Below, piece after piece: positions 8,601 to 14,569 of a stretch of 22,344 nt of DNA (the first letter of the stretch is position 1; every line of letters starts with the position of its first letter). The position numbers were made by a program, and so were the translations under genes. Origin of the DNA: an uncultured Methanobrevibacter sp. (GTDB lineage Archaea > Methanobacteriota > Methanobacteria > Methanobacteriales > Methanobacteriaceae). The stretch covers positions 1 through 22,344 of the forward strand of contig ONQL01000021.1 of assembly GCA_900319985.1 (NCBI GenBank). Reading direction: 5' to 3'. The notes under the pieces are model-generated. The model had not been told where the DNA came from, searched no databases, and saw only the letters and a list, made by a program, of their open reading frames with translations.

Positions 8601-8867
8601 CTAATTGTGAAATACTGATTCATACATTGCTTGGAGACCTAAAAGAAATATTGCAAATCCGCCGATAAAATCAATGAAATCAACATAATCGATCAAAAGT
8701 TGAGTTCCGAAAGTCCCTATAATCAGCCATAAACTAACACAGATAATACTTGCAACAGCTAACTTTACCGGATTAACACCAGCAACAACACCTTGAGAGG
8801 ATAAAACTAAATTTTCAATATTACCGAAAATAATTAGTCCTACAAAAGGAAAATATTGTTCCAACAT
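8601..8867 (-). CDS. Small three-helix membrane protein B of a paralogous pair
   Basis: An 88-residue paralogue of the following gene, also with three hydrophobic helices and the same FGNIENL, GTFGT and FIGG motifs. Its loop between helices 2 and 3 has Asp60, Asp63 and Asp66 where the partner has Lys60 and Lys63, and its loop between helices 1 and 2 has Lys35 where the partner has Gly. By the positive-inside rule the two should insert in opposite directions and could form an antiparallel heterodimer. It is the first gene of the minus-strand operon leading into the polymer genes. GGTGAT stands five bases before the ATG. The substrate is unknown; a role in exporting an ion or small molecule, or an unrelated role, cannot be separated by sequence. 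Confidence 0.75.
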   Translation of the reverse strand: MLEQYFPFVGLIIFGNIENLVLSSQGVVAGVNPVKLAVASIICVSLWLIIGTFGTQLLIDYVDFIDFIGGFAIFLLGLQAMYESVFHN

Positions 8868-8880
8868 CCAAAATCACCAT

Positions 8881-9115
8881 TTCCCCATAATTTGGCAAAA
8901 ATCCAAATTAAAAATAAATACTAATTAAAATTAACAAATTATAATATATAAAAGTATCTTTTTTTCTTTTTAAATTGATAATAATTAATATTTAGATTAA
9001 AAAATAATTATTTCAAATTATATTATTTATATAAATAATAAGAATATATTAAACAAAAAAATAAACTTCATTTATGATTTTAATACGAATTACTAATATT
9101 TAAAATATAAAAATT
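8881..9115. other. AT-rich intergenic stretch without a gene
   Basis: This stretch between the barstar gene and the membrane-protein pair is almost all A and T, with scattered stops in every frame. Apart from the promoter near 8946 I see no open reading frame with a ribosome binding site, no tRNA-like structure, no repeat array and no clear inverted repeat longer than chance would give at this base composition. Confidence 0.6.
8946..8953 (-). promoter_or_regulatory. TATA box of the surface-polymer operon
   Basis: The reverse strand reads TTTATATA, preceded by a purine-rich stretch that could be a BRE. The expected start is near 8920, giving a leader of about 50 bases. Other AT-rich matches lie nearby, so the exact box is uncertain, but an operon start here fits the gene layout. 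Confidence 0.45.
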
Positions 9116-9124
9116 AAAAAAAAA
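9116..9124 (-). terminator. Oligo-T terminator of the rfbD-RNase-barstar operon
   Basis: About 25 bases after the barstar stop codon the minus-strand transcript passes nine consecutive U residues, followed by another U-rich run. This is an archaeal-style terminator and separates this operon from the polymer operon downstream. Confidence 0.5.
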
Positions 9125-9148
9125 TAAGAGATGCATTTCAAGTGTAAA

Positions 9149-9385
9149 CTACCCCCTTACTTCAAAATGCAAAAGATTATTTTCACTGGCGGCATCAACA
9201 AATGTATCAATCAAATCCTTTGAAACAGCATCAGGATTGATTAAAACAATTTCGATATCGACACCAATTTCACACAAACAATCATATAAAGCATCAAGAT
9301 TTTTCCCGTAATACTCCGGAAAATCAAATACCTCTTTTAAATAATCATGCCCATATTTATTAATTAAATTGCCGTCAAGTTCCAT
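9149..9385 (-). CDS. Barstar-family RNase inhibitor (immunity protein)
   Basis: A 78-residue acidic protein, slightly shorter than Bacillus barstar (about 90). The signature FPEYYGKNLDALYDCL at 22-37 aligns with barstar LPEYYGENLDALWDCL. Residues that contact barnase are kept: Tyr25 (barstar Tyr29), Asp31 (Asp35) and Asp35 (Asp39), the last of which fills the RNase active site. Barstar Trp38 is Tyr34 here. There is no signal peptide, so the protein should stay in the cytoplasm and protect the producer from RNase that has not been exported. The ATG is four bases after the RNase stop codon and has only a weak ribosome binding site (TATGAT), suggesting translation coupled to the toxin gene. Finding toxin and inhibitor side by side makes both assignments much firmer. 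Confidence 0.9.
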   Translation of the reverse strand: MELDGNLINKYGHDYLKEVFDFPEYYGKNLDALYDCLCEIGVDIEIVLINPDAVSKDLIDTFVDAASENNLLHFEVRG

Positions 9386-9389
9386 GTTA

Positions 9390-9845
9390 TCATACTTCTT
9401 TAAAAGTATTGTAGTGATCAGCGGTATAATACACCTTATAATTGCCCGTGTTGTATACTATCCTTTCAGCCCCACGGTCTGTACCGTTAGCATTAATGTC
9501 ACATTCAATATATTTGTCATTGCTATCCGGAAGAACATGTTGTCTGTTTGTGAAAGTATCTCCGCCAATGCTTTTTCCGGGAGCATATTTTTTAAGCGGT
9601 CCGCCTTGCCATCCTAAATCACGGGCTTCGTTCTTTGTAATATAATTGCTTGGAAGTTTATGGAACTCTTTGATATATGCAGCAACCTCATTGACTGTGC
9701 AATACTGTCCATCTTCAACAACAACAGCATTACTGGAGCTAGAATCTCCTCCAAATTTAAAAAAATCAAAAAATCCCGCACTAACTGACCCCATTAAAAA
9801 TAAAGTAAGAATTAATGCAAGGATTAAAACTACCTTTTTATTCAT
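9390..9845 (-). CDS. Secreted barnase-family ribonuclease
   Basis: A 151-residue protein. Residues 1-23 form a signal peptide (MNKK, then a hydrophobic core, cleavage likely after VSA). A Ser-rich linker leads to a full barnase domain from about 48. It shares long motifs with barnase, such as LPSNYITKNEARDLGW and APGKSIGGD. All main catalytic residues are present: Lys71 (barnase Lys27), Arg101 (Arg59), Glu114 (general base Glu73), Arg124 (Arg83), Arg128 (Arg87) and His144 (general acid His102). Barnase Glu60, which reads the guanine base, is Gln102. The enzyme should cleave single-stranded RNA outside the cell or in a target cell. The ATG overlaps the rfbD stop (ATGA), and GAGCTGAT inside rfbD serves as ribosome binding site. 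A bacterial origin is likely. Confidence 0.93.
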   Translation of the reverse strand: MNKKVVLILALILTLFLMGSVSAGFFDFFKFGGDSSSSNAVVVEDGQYCTVNEVAAYIKEFHKLPSNYITKNEARDLGWQGGPLKKYAPGKSIGGDTFTNRQHVLPDSNDKYIECDINANGTDRGAERIVYNTGNYKVYYTADHYNTFKEV

Positions 9846-10681
9846 TTAATCAGCTCAATATACTCTTTAGCCGCCTCTTTATAATGACGAAGTGGTTCAA
9901 AACCATTTTCAATCCATCTTTTATTTTCCAATACTGAGTAATGAGGTCTTGGAGCAGGCCTTGCAAATTCTGAAGCAGTGACCGGAGTAACTTTAACATC
10001 CTTTTCAGCCACTTCAAAAATATATCTTGCAAATTCACACCAAGAACAATATCCTGAGTTGGTAACATGATAAATACCATAATAATCTGTATCAATTAAT
10101 TGTGAAATAGCTTTAGCCAAATCCGGAGTATATGTTGGAGTTCCGACTTCATCATAAACAACAGTGATTTCTGAACGATTTTTTGCAAGTTCCAACATGG
10201 TTTTTGGGAAATTTCCTCCATTGATTCCATATAACCATGCAGTCCTAACAATGAAAAACTTATCAAGAATTTCTAAAATAGCCTCTTCCCCTTTAAGTTT
10301 ACTTTTACCATAAACACTGATAGGACCAATTTCATCATCTTCAACCCATGGCCTTGTATTTTCACCATTGAAAATGTAATCTGTACTTACATGTACCAGC
10401 GGACAATCTACTTCACTACATGCAAGGGCTAAATTTCTAACACCGTCCCCATTGACTGCATAAGCTGTTTCTTGATTTTCTTCACATCCATCGACATCCG
10501 TATATGCTGCAGAATTAATTACCACATCAGGTTTATTTTCACCAATAAACTCTATAACCTTATCTTTATTAGTAATATCCAAGGTTTTAGATGTTGTAAG
10601 AATTAATTCATGCTCATCTTTTAAAACTTCAATCAAATCATGACCTAACATTCCGTTTGAACCAGTTATTAAAACTTTCAT
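9842..10681 (-). CDS. rfbD: dTDP-4-dehydrorhamnose reductase (RfbD/RmlD)
   Basis: This 279-residue short-chain dehydrogenase would reduce dTDP-4-dehydro-L-rhamnose to dTDP-L-rhamnose with NAD(P)H, the last step of donor synthesis for rhamnosylated surface glycans. It has the nucleotide-binding MKVLITGSNGMLG with the Gly motif at 7-13, the active-site VSTDYIF (98-104), the catalytic Tyr124-x3-Lys128 in VYGKSK, VRTAWLYG (145-152), GTPTYTPDLA near 180-189, and the RmlD tail RPAPRPHYSVL at 241-251. The other three rhamnose genes are not in the window. The ATG at 10681 is preferred to a GTG at 10690, as homologues begin MK-[IV]-LITG. It shares the short region 10682-10753 with wecC on the other strand. 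The RNase gene follows with a 4-base overlap. Confidence 0.92.
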   Translation of the reverse strand: MKVLITGSNGMLGHDLIEVLKDEHELILTTSKTLDITNKDKVIEFIGENKPDVVINSAAYTDVDGCEENQETAYAVNGDGVRNLALACSEVDCPLVHVSTDYIFNGENTRPWVEDDEIGPISVYGKSKLKGEEAILEILDKFFIVRTAWLYGINGGNFPKTMLELAKNRSEITVVYDEVGTPTYTPDLAKAISQLIDTDYYGIYHVTNSGYCSWCEFARYIFEVAEKDVKVTPVTASEFARPAPRPHYSVLENKRWIENGFEPLRHYKEAAKEYIELIK

Positions 10682-10704
10682 AAATACCACTTAAAACTTT
10701 AATA

Positions 10705-10724
10705 TATTTAAAATATATATTATA
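10705..10724. promoter_or_regulatory. Shared AT-rich promoter core between rfbD and wecC
   Basis: The 72 bases between the divergent genes contain a single AT-only block built of overlapping TATATT and AAATATAT elements that can serve as a TATA box on either strand. For rfbD the expected start gives a very short leader; for wecC it gives a leader of about 15 bases that includes GGAG. Close packing suggests the two operons are controlled together or compete. Confidence 0.4.
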
Positions 10725-10753
10725 CTTCATATATAAAAAAAGGAGTTAGAATT

Positions 10754-11995
10754 ATGAAAGTATGTATTATGGGTCAAGGATATATTGGTCTTCCAACAGC
10801 CGCTTTATTTACCAGACATCATTGCGAAGTCGTTGGAGTGGATATCAACGAAAAAATCGTGAATAATTTAAACAAAGGAATTATACACATAGAAGAGCCA
10901 GGAATAGCCGATATTATCAAAAATGCAGTTAAAAATAAAGTATATACCGCTTCCCTAACTCCTCAAAAAGCTGATGCATTTATTATTACTGTGCCTACGC
11001 CATACATAACTGAAAATTACAGCTGTGATTTGAGTTATGTTGTAAGTGCATGCGAATCCATAATTCCATATTTAGAAAAGGGAAATACTGTAATTATAGA
11101 ATCAACAATAGCTCCCATGTCTACAGATGAAACCATAAAACCTATTTTTGAAAAAGCAGGTTTTACAATTGGAAAAGATTTATATCTGGCACATTGCCCC
11201 GAAAGAGTGCTTCCAGGAAAAATACTGGAAGAATTAGTCCACAATGATAGAATTATTGGAGGAGTAACTTTAGAATGTGCAAAAAAAGCTAGAGAAGTTT
11301 ACGGTCAATTTGTTGAAGGATACTTAATGTTAACTGAAGCAAAAACCGCAGAATTATCTAAATGTATGGAAAATACTTTCAGAGACGTTAACATTGCCCT
11401 TGCAAATGAACTTGCAAAAATCTGTGCTGAAATTGGAGTTAATGCATTAGATGTTATAAAAATGGCAAACAAACACCCAAGAGTAAACCTCCATTCACCA
11501 GGACCTGGTGTGGGAGGACATTGCCTTGCAATTGATCCTTATTTTATTTATGCAAAAGCTCCAGAAACCGCAAAAATCATCAAATTGGCAAGAGACACCA
11601 ACAATTCAATGCCGGAATTCGTTTGTGAAAATACCAAAAAAATGATAAATGAAGGTAAAATTGCAATATTCGGAGTCTCATACAAAGGAAATACCGGAGA
11701 CGATAGAGAAAGTCCTGCATATGAAATCATTGCAAGATTAAAAGAAGCAGGATTTGAAATAGCAATTCATGACCCACATATAAATAATGACGATTTTGTA
11801 AGCTTTGATGAAGCTACAAAAGATGCCGATTTGGTCTTAATATTGTGTGACCATAACGAATTTAAAAATCCTAATTATAACTTAATTTCAAAAAATATGA
11901 AAACACCGATAATATTCGATACAAAAAATATAATAAGTAAAGTTCCTAGAGGAATTAAATTATATAACTACGGGAACTTATATGAATTGAATTAA
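10754..11995 (+). CDS. wecC: UDP-N-acetyl-D-mannosamine dehydrogenase (WecC)
   Basis: A 413-residue UDP-sugar 6-dehydrogenase that should oxidise UDP-ManNAc twice with NAD to UDP-ManNAcA, a donor for wall or archaellum and N-linked glycans. Seen: the Rossmann start MKVCIMGQGYIGLPTAALF, IIESTIAPMST (114-124), the WecC-type AHCPERVLPGK (146-156), the conserved Lys203 and Asn207 in ELSKCMENTFRDVNIALANE, and the catalytic Cys257 in GPGVGGHCLAIDPYF. The C-terminal domain includes FGVSYKGNTGDDRESPAYE and DTKN (389-392). The CPERVLPG motif favours ManNAc over glucose dehydrogenases; GalNAc or GlcNAc variants remain possible. GGAG is nine bases before the ATG. The partner epimerase is not in the window. 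Its stop codon overlaps that of the convergent DUF2264 gene. Confidence 0.9.
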   Translation: MKVCIMGQGYIGLPTAALFTRHHCEVVGVDINEKIVNNLNKGIIHIEEPGIADIIKNAVKNKVYTASLTPQKADAFIITVPTPYITENYSCDLSYVVSACESIIPYLEKGNTVIIESTIAPMSTDETIKPIFEKAGFTIGKDLYLAHCPERVLPGKILEELVHNDRIIGGVTLECAKKAREVYGQFVEGYLMLTEAKTAELSKCMENTFRDVNIALANELAKICAEIGVNALDVIKMANKHPRVNLHSPGPGVGGHCLAIDPYFIYAKAPETAKIIKLARDTNNSMPEFVCENTKKMINEGKIAIFGVSYKGNTGDDRESPAYEIIARLKEAGFEIAIHDPHINNDDFVSFDEATKDADLVLILCDHNEFKNPNYNLISKNMKTPIIFDTKNIISKVPRGIKLYNYGNLYELN

Positions 11996-13221
11996 AAATC
12001 AATAGATTGGTCTTTTTGTGTATTTTGGGCACTCCAAGCTTTTACGGTAGTCCATTCGCAAGCCGGTTCGGTCCAAAATGCATCATCTAATTTTAAACCT
12101 AAAGCTAAAAATACAGCACAGCACATATAAATACTACCTGAATTAATATCATTTTCTGATAAGCTTGTCTGATATCCGTTTAATCCTGTAAGCAACCATC
12201 CTTCAGCAGAAAAATTTTGATTGCCACTGAATTGTCTTTTTAAAACCTTAGTTAATGCAGACCTGACCTGAGCAGGACTAATATTTTTCGGCAATATTTT
12301 AAGCAACGCCGCTTGAGATAACAAATGGAAAACACCACAACGATAAGTCATTGACTTTCCAACTAAAGGATAAGTTCCTTCAGGAGAAATTACTCTCTCA
12401 AGCTGAGAAGACAATCTTGATGATCTCATTAACTGCACATCTAAAAATTCTCCATCGGAAATTCCGTATTTTCTCATTACGGCTAAAATATCATTAAGCA
12501 TAGGATGAATAAAAATACTATTATAATAATTTAACTCAAAGGATGAACCATCGGAATAAATTGCATCACCCAAATAGAATTCATCTCTAAATTTATGAAT
12601 TCCATAAGATAAACGTTCTTTATCACATTCGCCAGTGAATTCTAATAGTGTAGCTTCAATCATTGCAGTATATAACAACCAATGGTTTTCATATGGTGCT
12701 ATAACACGGGTATTTTTAAGTTCATGGATAATTTTAGCTTGAACATCCATCGGCAGGTTAAGCCATACCTGATTTTTTGACCTGAGTAAACCTTGAGCAA
12801 ATAAAGCAAGCTCAACCAAAGATTGTTTAGGTTCAACATAAAACAGATAATCATTATTATGTGGATTTACTGCATTCATAATTGCTTTTAGTGTTAAGCG
12901 TAAATATTTTTCTCTCATCTGACCTTCTTCTGAACTATCCGGACCTAATTCTAACCATGAAGAAATACCATTGAATACTCTAGCAAAAGCTTCAAGATAT
13001 GCAAATTTTGTTGTATCTGCACTCTTAGCATCAACAGGCATTTTTTTCCTTAATGAACTTTTAGCTAGATTGCCCAATACAGGAAGAGCTATCTTTTGTA
13101 ATGTTGAAACCCAAAAAATTCTATCTTCCCAAATTGAAGGCTGTTCTTCAATTATTGGTTCCTCTTTTTTTCTGAATCTTTTAAGAAATGAAGCACACAT
13201 GAAATTTAATTTGTTAAACAT
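11992..13221 (-). CDS. DUF2264 family protein (function unknown)
   Basis: A 409-residue protein matching PF10022. Characteristic stretches are YENHWLLYTAMIEATLLEF (177-195), YSDGSSFELNYYNSIFIHPML (a run ending near 242), EGTYPLVGKSMTYRCGVFH (281-299), SPAQVRSALTKVLKRQF (315-331) and GWLLTGLNGYQTSLSE (341-356), ending ACEWTTVKAWSAQN (387-400). Family members are best known from gut bacteria near carbohydrate genes and look like all-alpha toroid enzymes acting on sugars, but no activity is established that I know of. No signal peptide is visible, so it is probably cytoplasmic. A TATA-like TTTATATATA ends one base before the ATG at 13221, so the working start may be the internal ATG at 13200 (residue 8) with a leaderless message. 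It stands alone and is convergent with wecC. Confidence 0.85.
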   Translation of the reverse strand: MFNKLNFMCASFLKRFRKKEEPIIEEQPSIWEDRIFWVSTLQKIALPVLGNLAKSSLRKKMPVDAKSADTTKFAYLEAFARVFNGISSWLELGPDSSEEGQMREKYLRLTLKAIMNAVNPHNNDYLFYVEPKQSLVELALFAQGLLRSKNQVWLNLPMDVQAKIIHELKNTRVIAPYENHWLLYTAMIEATLLEFTGECDKERLSYGIHKFRDEFYLGDAIYSDGSSFELNYYNSIFIHPMLNDILAVMRKYGISDGEFLDVQLMRSSRLSSQLERVISPEGTYPLVGKSMTYRCGVFHLLSQAALLKILPKNISPAQVRSALTKVLKRQFSGNQNFSAEGWLLTGLNGYQTSLSENDINSGSIYMCCAVFLALGLKLDDAFWTEPACEWTTVKAWSAQNTQKDQSIDF

Positions 13222-13222
13222 T

Positions 13223-13232
13223 ATATATAAAT
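13223..13232 (-). promoter_or_regulatory. TATA box abutting the DUF2264 start
   Basis: The reverse strand reads TTTATATATA, ending directly before the ATG at 13221. A start about 26 bases downstream falls at about 13201, right at the second in-frame ATG (13200). No ribosome binding site precedes either ATG, consistent with a leaderless transcript. Confidence 0.45.
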
Positions 13233-13267
13233 CTTCGAAAAATTGTTTTTTTTAAAATAAAAGAGAG

Positions 13268-13275
13268 TTTATATA
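13268..13275 (+). promoter_or_regulatory. TATA box of the leuC operon
   Basis: TTTATATA preceded by the purine-rich AAGAGAG. The expected start is near 13300, giving a leader of about 20 bases that contains the GAGGT ribosome binding site. I see no attenuator-like leader peptide or riboswitch in this short leader. Confidence 0.55.
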
Positions 13276-13319
13276 TTTATAGATACATAAATATTTATCA
13301 TTATTAAGAGGTTGAAAAT

Positions 13320-14564
13320 ATGCCAACAATGTCTGAAAAAATACTAGCAAAAGCATCTGGAAAAAATCAAGTGGAAGCCGGAGATATTGTTATAGCAAAT
13401 ATTGATGTAGCAATGGCTCATGATTTAACTGGACCTCTTTCAGTGGAATCTTTTGAAAAGATTGGTACCGAAAAAGTTTGGGATTCATCAAAAATTGTTA
13501 TTCCATTTGACCATCAGGTTCCAGCCGATTCAATTGACTCAGCAAAAAATCATATGATTATGAGAAAATTTGTAAAAGAACAGGGAATCGAGAATTTTTA
13601 TGACGTCAATGCCGGAGTATGTCACCAAATATTACCCGAGTTAGGACATGTTGTGCCTGGAGAAGTGGTTGTAGGTGCAGATTCCCATACTTGCACTCAT
13701 GGAGCTTTGGGTGCATTTTCAACAGGTATCGGTTCTACCGACATGGCAATGGTATTTTCAGAAGGTAATTTGTGGTTTAAAGTGCCTGAAACAAACAGAT
13801 TCAATATTACAGGTAAATTAAAAGAAAACGTGTATGCAAAGGACGTGATCTTAAATATTATAGGTCAGGTTAGTGTTGATGGTTCAACATACAAAGCCTG
13901 TGAATTTGCAGGCCAGACCGTTTCAGACATGAGCATTTCAGACAGAATGGTATTATGTAACATGGCCATTGAAATGGGCGGTAAAACTGGTTTGGTTGAG
14001 CCTGATAAAAAAACAATTAATTATGTAGAAAAACGTTCAAATAAGCCTTATAAAGTATTTAAAACTGATTTAAACTCATCTTCTCTTAATATTATAGATA
14101 TTGACGTGAGTGATTTAGAGCCGCAGGTTGCTTGTCCTCATCATGTTGACAATGTAAAGCCTGTAAGTGAAGTTGACCAGGAAATTGACCAGGTGTTTTT
14201 AGGTTCATGTACCAATGGCAGATTAAGTGATTTAAGAGATGCTGCAAAGATATTGAAAGGAAATAAAGTTGCTAACGGAGTTAGAATGTTAGTTATACCA
14301 GCATCAAAAGAAATATACTCAAAAGCTCTTGATGAAGGATTATTAAAAATATTTGTCGATGCGGGAGCACTTGTATCCGCTCCTTGTTGTGGTCCATGCC
14401 TTGGAGGTCACACCGGAATTATAGGACCTGATGAAGTAAGTCTTTCTACTTCAAACAGGAACTTCAAAGGCAGACAAGGATCACCAGACGGTAAAGTTTA
14501 CCTATCTTCTGCTGCTGTCGCTGCGGCTTCAGCAATTGAAGGAAAAATTGTGGTGCCGGAGTGA
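13320..14564 (+). CDS. leuC: 3-isopropylmalate dehydratase large subunit (LeuC)
   Basis: A 414-residue aconitase-family catalytic subunit. With LeuD it isomerises 2- and 3-isopropylmalate for leucine, and in methanogens often citramalate for isoleucine. The [4Fe-4S] ligands are Cys297 (GSCTNGRLSDLRDA), Cys357 and Cys360 (CCGPCLGGH). Other family blocks are PFDHQVPADS (62-71), GADSHTCTHGALGAF (119-133), NMAIEMGGKTG (214-224), CPHHVDNVKP and STSNRNFKGRQGSPDGKVYL. From memory it is closer to the M. jannaschii isopropylmalate isomerase (MJ0499) than to its homoaconitase, especially in the first 160 residues. Homoaconitase (coenzyme B synthesis) is the main alternative. GAGGT precedes the ATG, and the operon has its own TATA box. 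Confidence 0.88.
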   Translation: MPTMSEKILAKASGKNQVEAGDIVIANIDVAMAHDLTGPLSVESFEKIGTEKVWDSSKIVIPFDHQVPADSIDSAKNHMIMRKFVKEQGIENFYDVNAGVCHQILPELGHVVPGEVVVGADSHTCTHGALGAFSTGIGSTDMAMVFSEGNLWFKVPETNRFNITGKLKENVYAKDVILNIIGQVSVDGSTYKACEFAGQTVSDMSISDRMVLCNMAIEMGGKTGLVEPDKKTINYVEKRSNKPYKVFKTDLNSSSLNIIDIDVSDLEPQVACPHHVDNVKPVSEVDQEIDQVFLGSCTNGRLSDLRDAAKILKGNKVANGVRMLVIPASKEIYSKALDEGLLKIFVDAGALVSAPCCGPCLGGHTGIIGPDEVSLSTSNRNFKGRQGSPDGKVYLSSAAVAAASAIEGKIVVPE

Positions 14565-14569
14565 GTAAT

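Noticed and set aside
8881..9148. Very AT-rich gap considered as a replication origin or small RNA gene
   Set aside because: No repeated origin boxes, no cdc6 gene nearby, no GC-rich segment such as stable RNAs show in AT-rich archaea, and a promoter and terminator explain the gap.
9369..9849. Three plus-strand frames opposite the RNase gene
   Set aside because: All are antisense to a gene with a full set of barnase catalytic residues; none has a recognisable domain.
9850..10095. 81-codon frame on the minus strand inside rfbD
   Set aside because: It is a shifted frame of rfbD with biased composition (many Ile, Leu, Lys and Arg). The rfbD frame itself is intact with all motifs, so there is no frameshift to explain.
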